Shown here: positions 45,792 to 54,904 of the stretch, piece after piece
Layout of the letters: each line of letters opens with the position of its first letter
Numbering within the stretch: the stretch's first letter is position 1
Source: Rathayibacter sp. SW19
GTDB lineage: Bacteria > Actinomycetota > Actinomycetes > Actinomycetales > Microbacteriaceae
DNA: 64,000 nucleotides
Assembly: GCF_030866825.1 (NCBI RefSeq)
Contig: NZ_CP133020.1
Span: 930,001 to 994,000, forward strand
Direction of reading: 5' to 3'
Made by a program: the position numbers and the translations under genes
Notes under the pieces: model-generated
What the model was told of the DNA's origin: nothing
Database searches by the model: none
The model's input: the letters and a program-made list of their open reading frames with translations, nothing else

Positions 45792-46797
45792 ATCACCGGA
45801 ACGGCACGAGGAACAGCGCGAGGAGCAGCGCGAGGAGCAGTCGGGCTCACAGCGCGGCGGGCATGCTGGCGAACGACGCGACGCCTTGCTTGCACAGTTG
45901 GGCGAATTGTCGACAGAACAGGTCGGTGATGAGCAGCTGCAATTAGACCTGATGTCCGTCGCGGAGCTCGTCGACACCATGAATCGCGCCAATGAAACAG
46001 TGCCCGCCGTGGTGGCGGCAGCGGCGCCGGCGATCACCCGCGCGATCGACGGGATCGTCGAGCGCATGCAGCGCGGAGGGCGGCTGATCTATGTCGGCGC
46101 GGGCACGGCGGGTCGCATGGGTGTGCTCGCTGCGAGCGAGATCCCGCCGACGTTCGGCACGGACCCGACACTGGTCGTTGGCGTGATAGCGGGCGGGGCG
46201 GATGCCATCGGCAGCGCCGTCGAGAACGCCGAAGACAACGTGGGTGCCGCGGTCGCCGATCTGACGGTGTTGTCGCTGACGGCGGATGATGCGCTTGTCG
46301 GGATCTCGGCATCCGGCCGCACGCCGTACGTGCGCAGCGCGCTTGCGTACGGGCGGTCGCTCGGAGCGTTCACGGTGGCGCACGCGTGCAACACGAACTC
46401 GGAGATCGGGCAGGTTGCCGAGGTTGCGATCGAGACGGCCGTCGGCCCCGAGTTTCTGACGGGGTCGACCCGACTCGGGTCAGGCACGGCGCAGAAACTC
46501 GTGGTGAACATGATCAGCACGATCGTGATGGTGCGGCTCGGAAAGGTCTACGGGTCGCTGATGGTCGACCTCAAGGCGACAAACGAGAAGCTGCGCGCCC
46601 GCAGCCAGCGCACGGTGATGCTGGCGTCCGGCGTGGATGGGGCCACGGCCGCGCGAGCGCTCGCCGAGGTTGACGGTTGGGTGAAGGCCGCGATCGTCGT
46701 GGCCGTGACCGGGCTGAGCGGGCCAGATGCGATTCAGCTTCTCAGCGAGCATGGCGGAATGCTGCGCGCGGCGCTGGCGGCCGCGGTGGTCGAGTAG
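45784..46797 (+). CDS. murQ: N-acetylmuramic acid 6-phosphate etherase
   Basis: MurQ removes lactate from MurNAc-6-phosphate to give GlcNAc-6-phosphate in peptidoglycan recycling. The 337-aa product contains LIYVGAGTAGRMGVLAASEIPPTFG (SIS phosphosugar site), LVVGVIAGGADAI, ENAEDN with the catalytic Glu region, VGISASGRTPYVRSAL and STRLGSGTAQKLVVNMIST. The first 30 residues contain EEQRE repeats encoded by a GAGGAGCAGCGC minisatellite. The GTG start overlaps the kinase. The protein ends in VVE, coded by the first bases of a dispersed repeat. Confidence 0.93.
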   Translation: MVESPERHEEQREEQREEQSGSQRGGHAGERRDALLAQLGELSTEQVGDEQLQLDLMSVAELVDTMNRANETVPAVVAAAAPAITRAIDGIVERMQRGGRLIYVGAGTAGRMGVLAASEIPPTFGTDPTLVVGVIAGGADAIGSAVENAEDNVGAAVADLTVLSLTADDALVGISASGRTPYVRSALAYGRSLGAFTVAHACNTNSEIGQVAEVAIETAVGPEFLTGSTRLGSGTAQKLVVNMISTIVMVRLGKVYGSLMVDLKATNEKLRARSQRTVMLASGVDGATAARALAEVDGWVKAAIVVAVTGLSGPDAIQLLSEHGGMLRAALAAAVVE

Positions 46798-47065
46798 GTC
46801 GCCCTGCGATCGTCGACATGGTGGTCGAGTAGGTCGCCCTGCGACCGTATCGAGACCTGTGACGTGGCCTGCGCGGGTCTCGATACGCCTGCTCGCTGCG
46901 CTCGCTGGCTACTCGACCAGCGGTACCGTCGAGTAGGTCGCCCTGCGACCGTATCGAGACCTGTGACGTGGTCTGCGCGGGTCTCGATACGCCTGCTCGC
47001 TGCGCTCGCGGGCTACTCGACCAGCGGTACCGTCGAGTAGGGAGCGCTAGCGACCGTATCGAGAA
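46786..47065. repeat. Cluster of dispersed repeats after murQ
   Basis: Forward copies (GTCGAGTAGGTCGCCCTGCGACCGTATCGAGACC) at about 46788, 46823 and 46929, and inverted copies (GGTCTCGATACGCC..GCTACTCGACCAGCGG) at about 46878 and 46980. A final GTCGAGTAGGGAGCGCTAGCGACCGTATCGAGA runs into the DUF2236 gene end. The 46823-46928 and 46929-47032 blocks are near-identical tandem duplicates of about 105 bp. Confidence 0.93.
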
Positions 47066-47862
47066 CCCGCAGCGAGCTCGCGACGCAGTGCGGCCAGTTC
47101 GCGGCGCCGCGGCGCGTGTCGTAGGCGCGCCGGCAATCGCGGAAACACGACGGCAGTCACTCGCAGCCAACACTGGAATCGTCGCTCGTGCCGCGGCCCC
47201 CAGCTCAGGTGGAACTCGTCGCGCAGCGCAGCGGGCAGCAGCCCGACGGTCATCAGCCGAGCAAGCGGCATCACCGCCTTGAGCCACAGTGGGCCGACAC
47301 GCGGGTGCAGCAGATCCTGCGCGACCAGGCGTGTCGCATCCGTTGCATGCAGTGTCGGCAGGGTCGCATCCCAGTACGCGCGGAAGGCCGCACGATCGAC
47401 CGGCCAGGCGCCTGGCGGCACCTGCAGAACGGTGCCGAGCGCCCCGTATTCGCGGTACACCCGCTCGGCCGTCTCGTCATCGAGTGCGCCGAAGATGCGC
47501 TCGTAGAGGCCGATTGCGGTGTCATACAGTGTCGCGGCGACCCACAGCTGCAGGCTCGGATCGTATGCGTCGTAGGCGGGGCCGTCGGCATCCGCTGGTC
47601 CGTTGACGGATGCGTGCGCGCGGTTCACGCGCCGCCGCACCGCCGCGATCTCCGCGTCGGTGCCATAGACGACGGCGTATGCATAGGTCAACGTGGCGTG
47701 CAGGCGATCCAACGGGCGGGACGCGAAGTCACTGTGCTCGGCGACACCGCGGCCGACACCCGGATACGCGATCTGCAACAGGATCGCACGACCGCCACCG
47801 GCGATGAGCACGCCTTCGTCGGCCAGATCCCGGATGCCGTGCACCGCCGCGCCACGTGCCAT
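47047..47862 (-). CDS. DUF2236 / MpaB-like oxygenase-family protein
   Basis: 271 aa from the ATG at 47862. It starts [38 protein letters not shown] and contains [33 protein letters not shown] ([11 protein letters not shown]) and the [19 protein letters not shown] region, the DUF2236 pattern related to MpaB/latex-clearing oxygenases that bind heme. The function is unknown. TACAGT lies 6 nt before the ATG; longer upstream frames would read through a 61-bp palindromic repeat. The last residues GSRYGR and the stop derive from a dispersed TCTCGATACGGTCGCTAG repeat. Confidence 0.82.
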   Translation of the reverse strand: MARGAAVHGIRDLADEGVLIAGGGRAILLQIAYPGVGRGVAEHSDFASRPLDRLHATLTYAYAVVYGTDAEIAAVRRRVNRAHASVNGPADADGPAYDAYDPSLQLWVAATLYDTAIGLYERIFGALDDETAERVYREYGALGTVLQVPPGAWPVDRAAFRAYWDATLPTLHATDATRLVAQDLLHPRVGPLWLKAVMPLARLMTVGLLPAALRDEFHLSWGPRHERRFQCWLRVTAVVFPRLPARLRHAPRRRELAALRRELAAGSRYGR

Positions 47863-47868
47863 GCCGCC

Positions 47869-47874
47869 ACTGTA
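47869..47874 (-). promoter_or_regulatory. -10 box TACAGT for the DUF2236 gene
   Basis: Minus-strand TACAGT, 6 nt before the ATG at 47862; leaderless pattern. Confidence 0.5.
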
Positions 47875-47900
47875 GCCGCGCCGGCTGAGTCTCCAGCGCC

Positions 47901-47961
47901 GTGCGCCACTCGGGGCACCGTGCGCCAATTCAACTGGCGCATGGCGTGCGAAGTGGCGCAC
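47901..47961. repeat. Nested palindromic repeat, copy A
   Basis: Outer arms GTGCGCCACT / AGTGGCGCAC are exact. The inner palindrome TGCGCCA..TGGCGCA is at 47921-47941. It lies between the DUF2236 gene and sucC. Confidence 0.88.
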
Positions 47962-48138
47962 CGGGCAGGCGCATCCAGCACCATCGCCCGCTGTGACCGC
48001 ATTCAGCGGGACAGGATAGAGTTTTGGTTGGCAAAATACCTCTCGGCGTCGACCAATCTCGCGGATGGCCGACCGGCCGAGTCAGTCGAGCGGCCAAAAC
48101 CGTCGAGCAGCCAACACAGTCGAACAGAATGGGAAGCA

Positions 48139-49302
48139 GTGGATCTTTACGAGTACCAGGCCAGAGACCTGTTTGAGAAGTACGAGGTCCCGGTACTCCC
48201 GGGCATCATCGCGGACACTCCCGAGGAGGTGCGCGCGGCTGCCGAGAAGCTTGGCGGCGTCGTGGTCGTCAAGGCGCAGGTGAAGGTCGGTGGTCGTGGC
48301 AAGGCCGGCGGTGTGAAGGTCGCCAAGGATCCGGATGCCGCTGAGCAAGCCGCGCGGGACATCCTCGGCCTGGACATCAAGGGTCACACCGTGCGTCGCG
48401 TGATGGTCGCCGGCGGTGCCCGCATCGCACGCGAGTTCTACTTCTCTGTGCTGCTGGACCGCGCCAACCGTTCCTACCTGTCGCTCGCCAGTGTCGAGGG
48501 CGGCATGGAGATCGAGATTCTCGCCGTCGAAAAGCCGGAGGCACTCGCACGCATCGAGGTCGACCCGCTGGCCGGCATCGATGAGGCCAAGGCCGCTGAA
48601 ATCGCCAAGGCCGGCGGATTCCCCGACGACCTCGTCGCCAAGGTCGCCCCCGTCATCGCGAAGCTCTACAACGTCTACAAGGGCGAGGACGCCACGCTCG
48701 TCGAGGTCAACCCGCTGGTGCTGACCGAAGAGGGCGACATCATCGCCCTCGACGGCAAGGTCACGATCGACGCGAACGCCGACTTCCGTCACCCTGACCA
48801 CGCCGGCCTCGAGGATGCCGCCGCTGCTGACCCGCTCGAGGCCAAGGCGAAGGCGTCGCACCTCAACTATGTGAAGCTCGACGGTCAGGTCGGTGTCATC
48901 GGCAACGGTGCCGGACTGGTCATGAGCACCCTGGATGTCGTTGCGTACGCGGGCGAAAAGTATGGCGGCGTCAAGCCGGCGAACTTCCTCGACATCGGTG
49001 GCGGCGCATCCGCTTCGGTGATGGCTGCAGGGCTCGATGTCATCCTGGGCGACCCGCAGGTCAAGGCCGTGTTCGTCAACGTCTTCGGCGGCATCACGGC
49101 GTGCGATGCGGTCGCGAACGGCATCGTCAAGGCGCTGGAGATTTTGGGCGCCGAGGCGAACAAGCCGCTGGTCGTGCGCTTGGACGGCAACAACGTCGAC
49201 GAGGGCCGACGGATCCTGCGCGAGGCGGCGCATCCGCTCGTCACACTCGCGGACACCATGGACGAAGGCGCCGACAAGGCCGCCGAACTTGCTTCTCGCT
49301 GA
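48139..49302 (+). CDS. sucC: Succinyl-CoA synthetase beta subunit (ADP-forming)
   Basis: 387 aa, ATP-grasp subunit of the TCA-cycle ligase. It begins [62 protein letters not shown] (metal-binding Glu/Asn and Asp), [36 protein letters not shown] and [13 protein letters not shown] follow. GTG 48139 is chosen because the conserved DLYEYQ motif follows immediately and GGGAAG precedes it. The 277-nt region upstream holds the copy A palindrome and a TAGAGT box near 48018. Confidence 0.96.
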   Translation: MDLYEYQARDLFEKYEVPVLPGIIADTPEEVRAAAEKLGGVVVVKAQVKVGGRGKAGGVKVAKDPDAAEQAARDILGLDIKGHTVRRVMVAGGARIAREFYFSVLLDRANRSYLSLASVEGGMEIEILAVEKPEALARIEVDPLAGIDEAKAAEIAKAGGFPDDLVAKVAPVIAKLYNVYKGEDATLVEVNPLVLTEEGDIIALDGKVTIDANADFRHPDHAGLEDAAAADPLEAKAKASHLNYVKLDGQVGVIGNGAGLVMSTLDVVAYAGEKYGGVKPANFLDIGGGASASVMAAGLDVILGDPQVKAVFVNVFGGITACDAVANGIVKALEILGAEANKPLVVRLDGNNVDEGRRILREAAHPLVTLADTMDEGADKAAELASR

Positions 49303-49305
49303 TCT

Positions 49306-49342
49306 TCGGTCCCTGAGCTTGCCGAAGGGCGAGCGTATCGAC
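49306..49342. repeat. Degenerate dispersed repeat between sucC and sucD
   Basis: TTCGGTCCCTGAGCTTGCCGAAGGGCGAGCGTATCGACC; the outer CGGTCCCT..GGGCGAGCGTATCGA parts match the dispersed family. It contains a small CTTGCCGAAG dyad. Confidence 0.75.
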
Positions 49343-49380
49343 CAAGAGATCACACCGACACGAACTTAAGGATTCGAACA

Positions 49381-50283
49381 ATGTCAATCTTCCTCAACAA
49401 GGATTCCAAGGTCATCGTCCAGGGCATCACCGGCGGCGAAGGCACCAAGCACACCGCACTGATGCTCAAGGCCGGTACCACCATCGTCGGCGGCGTGAAC
49501 GCACGCAAGGCCGGCACCACGGTCAGCCACACGGCTGCGGACGGCTCAGCGCTCGAGCTGCCGGTGTTCGGCACGGTCGTCGAGGCCATCGAGAATACCG
49601 GGGCGGATGTCTCGGTCGTCTTCGTGCCGCCGGCATTCGCGAAGGATGCGGTGCTCGAGGCCATCGAGGCCGAGATTCCGCTCGTCGTGATCATCACGGA
49701 GGGTATTCCGGTGCAGGACTCTGCCGAGTTCTGGGCCACAGCGAAGGCCAAGGGAGGCAAGACCCGCATCATCGGCCCGAACTGCCCCGGCATCATCACG
49801 CCCGGTGAGTCGTTGGTCGGCATCACGCCCGCCACGATCACGGGCAAGGGTCACGTCGGCCTCGTCTCCAAGTCGGGCACGCTCACCTACCAGATGATGT
49901 ACGAGCTGCGCGACCTGGGCTTCTCGTCGGCCATCGGCATCGGCGGAGATCCGATTATCGGCACAACGCACATCGACGCTCTCGCCGCGTTCGAGGCCGA
50001 CCCGGAGACCAAGGCGATCGTGATGATCGGCGAGATCGGCGGAGACGCCGAAGAGCGCGCCGCTGAGTACATCAAGGCGCACGTGACGAAGCCGGTCGTC
50101 GGCTATGTCGCCGGTTTCACCGCTCCGGAGGGCAAGACGATGGGCCACGCCGGCGCGATCGTCTCCGGCTCTGCGGGCACGGCACAGGCGAAGAAGGAAG
50201 CGCTCGAGGCCGCCGGCGTCAAGGTCGGCAAGACGCCGAGCGAGACCGCGTCGCTGCTGCGCGAGGTGTACGCGACGCTGTAG
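49381..50283 (+). CDS. sucD: Succinyl-CoA synthetase alpha subunit
   Basis: 300 aa. The N-terminal CoA-binding Rossmann fold has [21 protein letters not shown] and [26 protein letters not shown] and [18 protein letters not shown] follow, [10 protein letters not shown] is the nucleotide/phosphate region, and the phosphorylated His256 lies in [13 protein letters not shown]. It forms the heteromeric TCA-cycle enzyme with SucC. AAGGATT lies 7 nt before the ATG. Confidence 0.97.
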   Translation: MSIFLNKDSKVIVQGITGGEGTKHTALMLKAGTTIVGGVNARKAGTTVSHTAADGSALELPVFGTVVEAIENTGADVSVVFVPPAFAKDAVLEAIEAEIPLVVIITEGIPVQDSAEFWATAKAKGGKTRIIGPNCPGIITPGESLVGITPATITGKGHVGLVSKSGTLTYQMMYELRDLGFSSAIGIGGDPIIGTTHIDALAAFEADPETKAIVMIGEIGGDAEERAAEYIKAHVTKPVVGYVAGFTAPEGKTMGHAGAIVSGSAGTAQAKKEALEAAGVKVGKTPSETASLLREVYATL

Positions 50284-50390
50284 CGCGCATCCGCACGCCG
50301 TTTACGGTGTTGTAACACTGGTCGAGGCGTGCGGCGCTGTAACACGACGCCGAGCGATGGCCGACTGGACGAATGTGGCTGCCTAGGCGC

Positions 50391-50456
50391 CATCGCTCGT
50401 CAAGCCGGCCATCGCTCGGCAGGCCGGCCATCGCTCGGCAGGCCGGCCATCGCTCG
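50391..50456. repeat. Three 19-bp tandem repeats after sucD
   Basis: CATCGCTCGKCARGCCGGC occurs at 50391, 50410 and 50429, with a partial fourth copy. An inverted CCGAGCGATGGC lies at 50350-50361. The 258-bp gap (50284-50541) also holds a CCGCACGCC/GGCGTGCGG dyad at 50289-50334 that may be the sucD terminator. Confidence 0.9.
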
Positions 50457-50495
50457 CCCGCCTGCCTATTGTGCGATCGACGTGAGTCGAACCGG

Positions 50496-50515
50496 ATGAT
50501 AAGATTACTTATCAT
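50496..50515. promoter_or_regulatory. Operator candidate ATGATAAG-ATTA-CTTATCAT upstream of mntA-hepT
   Basis: A perfect 8-bp inverted repeat with 4-bp centre, AT-rich in a GC-rich background, 26 bp before the HTH-MntA start. It contains a TAAGAT -10-like hexamer (50500-50505). The encoded protein has its own helix-turn-helix and could bind here. Confidence 0.65.
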
Positions 50516-50541
50516 GCAGGGATCGGCCTAGGAGGCGTGCA

Positions 50542-51057
50542 GTGGGTCAGGCCGTAGCCGAGGAGGCGAAGACTTCTGCCGCGCAGGCAGAGCTCGCCAG
50601 GGCGGCCCGCGCACGAGACGCTGCGACAGAAGCGTTCCACCGAGCCGTCATTCGCGCCGCCGAGAGCGGTATTTCCCAGCGGGAAATAGCCAAGACGCTC
50701 GGGGTCACGCAGTCGGCCGTTTCGCAGATGATCGCCGCGAAGCGCGCGCGGGCAAAGCTCGCCCAGGGCCCCGTCGGGCGCAAACTCATCGAACACCGGG
50801 CAGAAGTGCTCGACATCGCTCGCTCACGCGGCGCATCCAACGTTCGTGTCTTCGGTTCGGTCGCGCGCGGCGAAGACGACGAAGACAGCGATCTCGATCT
50901 GCTGGTGAACATGCCACGGAACACAGGCATGTTTCAGGTGTCCGGTTTGGGCGAGGACCTTGCTGAGGTTCTTGGCGTGCACGTTGACGTAATACCCGAA
51001 CACATAGTCAAACGTGATGCCCTGCTCGCCCTCAAGAAGACGGCGGTCGCAGTATGA
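50542..51057 (+). CDS. mntA: MntA-type nucleotidyltransferase antitoxin fused to N-terminal HTH
   Basis: 171 aa. Residues about 30-70 (AVIRAAESGISQREIAKTLGVTQSAVSQMIAAKRARA) form a helix-turn-helix. From about 82 comes the minimal nucleotidyltransferase domain with the GSX10DXD motif: Gly105-Ser106 to Asp117/Asp119 in FGSVARGEDDEDSDLDLLV. MntA antitoxins inactivate HepT by adding AMP to a tyrosine. The DNA-binding fusion suggests autoregulation at the palindrome just upstream. GTG start with GGAGG 8 nt before; 4-nt overlap with hepT. Confidence 0.87.
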   Translation: MGQAVAEEAKTSAAQAELARAARARDAATEAFHRAVIRAAESGISQREIAKTLGVTQSAVSQMIAAKRARAKLAQGPVGRKLIEHRAEVLDIARSRGASNVRVFGSVARGEDDEDSDLDLLVNMPRNTGMFQVSGLGEDLAEVLGVHVDVIPEHIVKRDALLALKKTAVAV

Positions 51058-51389
51058 AGCGCACAGACAGAAAATACATTCAAGAGTCGCTCGATCATCT
51101 CGAAGTCCTGCACCGCCACCTTTCCCAGCCCACGACCGATCGTCAGTTGGTCGTTGATGCTGCGGCACTTCGACTGTCAGCGGCCATTGACAGCCTGTCG
51201 CGCGTTTCCGAGGAGTTGCGCCAGCGAGAGATGAGCGAGAAGGTGTGGCGCGATATCAAGAGTATGCGCAACCGGATTGCTCACGCCTATGCGGTAATGG
51301 ACGCATCAACTTTGGACGACACTTTCGACAACGACATCGCCGCATTCGAGGCGGATATCCGCCGCATGCTGGAGCAGACCCCCGAGTAG
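51054..51389 (+). CDS. hepT: HepT-type HEPN ribonuclease toxin
   Basis: 111 aa, all-helical HEPN fold. The active-site motif RX4HXY is Arg72..His77-Ala-Tyr79 in MRNRIAHAYAV, and the DIKSMRNRIAH context is typical of HepT (DUF86). Tyr79 is the expected AMPylation target of MntA. HepT acts as an RNase on tRNA or mRNA. ATGA overlap with the antitoxin gene. Confidence 0.88.
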   Translation: MKRTDRKYIQESLDHLEVLHRHLSQPTTDRQLVVDAAALRLSAAIDSLSRVSEELRQREMSEKVWRDIKSMRNRIAHAYAVMDASTLDDTFDNDIAAFEADIRRMLEQTPE

Positions 51390-51500
51390 ACGCGTTCGTC
51401 AGAGTCGTTCGCCGTAGCCCGCAACCCCGCCTTCGAGGGGTGCGCCGGGGCCGTAGGTCGCCGATAGGATCGGCACACGAAGACTTTTGGGGGAGTCTGC

Positions 51501-54338
51501 ATGGACACTGTTGTGCAATCGGATGCCCGCGCCGCGCTAGGACTCGCCGCGTACGCGCTTGACCCGGCCGAGCTCTGCAAGCAGTTCGAGACGGACGCGA
51601 CGAGCGGGCTCACCGGGGTGGAGGCATCCGCACGTCTGGCGCAGTTCGGTGAGAATCGCATCGCGGCGCAGAAGCCGCCGTCCGTGCTGCTCGTTCTGCT
51701 GAAGAACCTGCGCGACCCGATGAACATCATGCTGCTGCTGGTGGCCGCGGCCGGCATTCTGATCGATCAGTGGCCACTGTCTGTGCTGGTCTGCGTGCTG
51801 GTGCTCGTGAACGTGGGGCTCGCCACGCAGCAGGCCGTCAAGGCGCGCGGCGCCGTTGACGCGCTGGCCGGGCAGCAGGTCGCGTATGTGCGCGTCATCC
51901 GCGACGGTGTGCCCGCCAGCGTGGATGCCGCGCTCCTCGTACCAGGCGACATCGTTCAGGCCGAGGCGGGCGATTCGGTCGCCGCCGATGGGCGCATCCT
52001 GGTGGCCGCCAATCTTCAGACTCAGGAGGCGGCGCTGACGGGGGAGAGTGCACCCGTCGACAAGAATGCGGTGACGCTGGCCGGGAACCACGGCGATGAA
52101 ACAGCGCTCGGCGATCAGAGCAACATGGTGTTCCAAGGCACGACGCTCGTGCGCGGCACGACGACCTTTGTGGTTACCGCCACCGGGATGGCGACCGAGA
52201 TCGGCCGCATCGCGACCATGCTGGCGGAGGTCGACCGTACCGATTCGCCGCTGCAGCGCGAACTCGGCGCCCTGACCAAGAAGCTCGCGTTCGTCGCCTG
52301 GGGTGCCGTCGTGGTCATGGTTGGCATCGGGGTGCTGCGCGGGCTGCCGTTCGATCAGCTGCTGCTGCTCGGGATCTCAGTAGCCGTGTCGGCGATTCCA
52401 ACCGGGATGCCGACCTTCGTGCAGTCCCTTCTCGCTTACGGTGCGCGCATTCTGGCCGAGCACCGCGCGGTGGTGAAGAGCCTGACCGATGTCGAAACGC
52501 TCGGCGCGACCACCGCGATCGCAACGGACAAGACCGGCACTCTCACCATGAACGAGATGGCCGTCGTCGAGCTGTATGCGAACGAGTCCTGGTACCGGGT
52601 CGAAGGCGAGGGCTATGCGAAGACCGGCCGGATTCTCGGCGCGGCAGGCACCCCGACGCCGGGCGCAGCGCGAGACAACGCGACGGCATCTGGCAGCGCG
52701 GCATCCAGCGCAACGGCATCAGGCAGCGCGGCATCCGGCGCGCCGGAGTCGACAACCGGCACCGGGGCATCCGGTTTCGAGCAGATGGCCTACGCGCTGT
52801 GCCTGGTCTCCGATGCGACCGTCTCCGACGCCGGCGTCGTGGTCGGCGACCCCACCGAGGCCGCGATGGTCGTGCTTGCCGCGAAGCTCGGCGTGGATGC
52901 GGTGCTGACCCGTCGCGCGTACCCGCGACTGGCCGAGGTGCCGTTCGACTCCGAATACAAGTTCATGGCGACCTGGCATCGGGTGCCGTTCGCCGGCGCA
53001 GAGCGCCTCGTCGGTCTGGTCAAAGGCGCACCGGATGTCATCGCTGAGCGTTGCACAGCGGCCTTCGGCGCTGACGGAACCCTCGTCCCGATCGAGCAGG
53101 CACGCGCACACATCGAACAGGCCAACCACGACCTGGCCGCACGCGGGCTGAGAGTGCTCGCGCTGGCGATCCGAGTGCATGCGGATGCCGAACTCGCGCA
53201 GGTGCAATCCGACCCGTTCGCCGCCGTCGGCGAGTTGACGTTCGTCGGGCTGCTCGGCATGATCGACCCGCTGCGCCCCGCAGCGATCGCCGCCGTGGCG
53301 CAGGCGCGTGCGGCGGGGATTTCGGTACGCATGATCACGGGGGATCACGTGGTCACCGCATCTGCGATCGGTGAACAGTTGGGTCTCGGCCCCGGGGCTG
53401 CGACGGGTGCGCAGTTCCGTGGCATGACCGACGAACAGGCGCTCGCCGGGCTGCCCGAGTTGCACGTGCTCGGCCGGGTCGCCCCGGAAGACAAGCTGCG
53501 CCTGGTGCAGTTGCTGATGTCGCGCGGCGAAGTCGTGGCGATGACAGGCGACGCCATCAACGACGCCGCTGCGATCAAGGCGGCTAGCATGGGCGTGGCC
53601 ATGGGCAGCGGCAGCGAGGTGACCAAGCAGGCCGCACGCATGGTGCTGACCGACGATAACTTCGGCACGCTCGTCGAAGCGATCCGGCTCGGCCGTAGCA
53701 TGTACGACAAGATCGTCGCCTACGTGCGCTACCAGATGTCGAACCTGATCGCGCTCGTGCTGCTGTTCCTGACGGCCAGTGTCGTCGGCATCGCGGACGG
53801 CGTGCCGCTCACCCCCGCCATGGTGCTGTTCCTGGGCTTCTTCATCTCCACGCCGCCGCTGCTGATGATCATGTTCGATACCCCTGGCGAGGATGTCATG
53901 CGGCGCCCGCCACGCGCTGCCGGCGCATCGCTGTCCGACAGACGATCACTCGTACAGTGGGTCAGCTATGCCGTTATCATCCTGATCGTCACCCTCGTGC
54001 CGCTGCTGTTCGGACCGGATGCGCCGCGAGCCGGGGTCGCAACCGCCTCGGCGACAATGGCGTTCGTGATCATGGGGCTGACCAATTCGTTCAGCGGAAT
54101 CGTGCTGCGTCGCGATCCGACCACGGGGCTCGCCGCGCCGCTGCTGATGCCTCTGCTGCTGTTGGGTGCACCGCTTGTTTTGCTGCTGCTTGCCACGTCT
54201 GTTCCTGTGCTGCAATCGATCCTGTCCACGGTGTCATTGACGGGGTACCAGTGGTTCGCCTGCATTGGGCTGTCTTTCGTGCTGCCGGTCGTCGTCGAAC
54301 TCGATAAGCTGGCGCGGCGTGCACGCGCGAAAACGTGA
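51501..54338 (+). CDS. P-type (P2-like) cation-transporting ATPase with atypical M4 motif
   Basis: 945 aa. It has the N-terminal cation-ATPase domain, the actuator motif LTGESAPVDK, the phosphorylation motif ATDKTGTLTMNEM, KGAPDVIAER, MITGDHVVTASAIG, the hinge TGDAINDAAAIKAASMGVAMG and about ten helices. Two departures are visible: M4 reads SAIPTGMPTF where Ca2+/Mg2+ pumps have PEGLP, and the hinge has GDAIND instead of GDGVND. A roughly 40-residue Ala/Ser/Thr/Gly low-complexity insert is at about 385-425. The transported ion cannot be assigned. GGGGGA lies before the ATG; a TAGGAT box is at 51463. Confidence 0.87.
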   Translation: MDTVVQSDARAALGLAAYALDPAELCKQFETDATSGLTGVEASARLAQFGENRIAAQKPPSVLLVLLKNLRDPMNIMLLLVAAAGILIDQWPLSVLVCVLVLVNVGLATQQAVKARGAVDALAGQQVAYVRVIRDGVPASVDAALLVPGDIVQAEAGDSVAADGRILVAANLQTQEAALTGESAPVDKNAVTLAGNHGDETALGDQSNMVFQGTTLVRGTTTFVVTATGMATEIGRIATMLAEVDRTDSPLQRELGALTKKLAFVAWGAVVVMVGIGVLRGLPFDQLLLLGISVAVSAIPTGMPTFVQSLLAYGARILAEHRAVVKSLTDVETLGATTAIATDKTGTLTMNEMAVVELYANESWYRVEGEGYAKTGRILGAAGTPTPGAARDNATASGSAASSATASGSAASGAPESTTGTGASGFEQMAYALCLVSDATVSDAGVVVGDPTEAAMVVLAAKLGVDAVLTRRAYPRLAEVPFDSEYKFMATWHRVPFAGAERLVGLVKGAPDVIAERCTAAFGADGTLVPIEQARAHIEQANHDLAARGLRVLALAIRVHADAELAQVQSDPFAAVGELTFVGLLGMIDPLRPAAIAAVAQARAAGISVRMITGDHVVTASAIGEQLGLGPGAATGAQFRGMTDEQALAGLPELHVLGRVAPEDKLRLVQLLMSRGEVVAMTGDAINDAAAIKAASMGVAMGSGSEVTKQAARMVLTDDNFGTLVEAIRLGRSMYDKIVAYVRYQMSNLIALVLLFLTASVVGIADGVPLTPAMVLFLGFFISTPPLLMIMFDTPGEDVMRRPPRAAGASLSDRRSLVQWVSYAVIILIVTLVPLLFGPDAPRAGVATASATMAFVIMGLTNSFSGIVLRRDPTTGLAAPLLMPLLLLGAPLVLLLLATSVPVLQSILSTVSLTGYQWFACIGLSFVLPVVVELDKLARRARAKT

Positions 54339-54886
54339 TGAGGGCAGGCGATCGCATGGGCGATGTGGAGGACGAGGACGCAGCACGGCCTGCCGAACTC
54401 GCCACGACCCACTATTCGCCCGGCATCGTGTCGCCGCAGGCCGTTTACGGCACCGTCGTCGTCGCCGCGATCCTGGGCGCCACCTCGGACGACGCGTCAG
54501 CGTGGGAGATCTTTTTCATGACGGTGGGATCGGTGCTCGTACTGTGGACCGCGCATGTTTACGCGGAGGCGGTAGCCTCGCACGGTCGGCAGGGAGAGAA
54601 GACGACCGGCGTGCGACAGTCGCTGAAGTTCGGCGTTCGTCAGTCCTTCGGAATTCTGCTCGCCGCGACGATCCCCGCTGTGCTGCTTTTCTTGGGTGCG
54701 CTCGGCCCGATGGACGGCGTACTGGCCGTCGACCTCTCCCTGTGGTGGTGCGTGCTGGCGCTCGGAATACTCGGCTATTTCGCGTTCCAGCAGCGAGGTC
54801 GCAACATTCCGATCAGGATTATCGGAGCGATCGCCACAGCAGCGTTCGGTGTCGTCATAATCGTCTTGAAAACACTCGCGCACTGA
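54338..54886 (+). CDS. Four-helix membrane protein, unknown function
   Basis: 182 aa. The soluble N-terminal 30 residues are acidic. Hydrophobic segments follow at about 38-55 (VYGTVVVAAILGA), 62-80 (FFMTVGSVLVLWTAHVYAEAVASH), 105-125, 128-148 and 158-178. I do not recognise a family; the WTAHVYAEAVASHG motif between helices could be diagnostic. It overlaps the ATPase stop by 1 nt, so it is cotranscribed and may be functionally linked. Confidence 0.65.
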   Translation: MRAGDRMGDVEDEDAARPAELATTHYSPGIVSPQAVYGTVVVAAILGATSDDASAWEIFFMTVGSVLVLWTAHVYAEAVASHGRQGEKTTGVRQSLKFGVRQSFGILLAATIPAVLLFLGALGPMDGVLAVDLSLWWCVLALGILGYFAFQQRGRNIPIRIIGAIATAAFGVVIIVLKTLAH

Positions 54887-54904
54887 CAAGCGATTGGACT
54901 GGCC

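Noticed and set aside
47863..47961. N-terminal extension of the DUF2236 protein to an ATG at 47961
   Set aside because: The extension is encoded by the nested palindrome copy A, and a -10 box with leaderless spacing supports the ATG at 47862.
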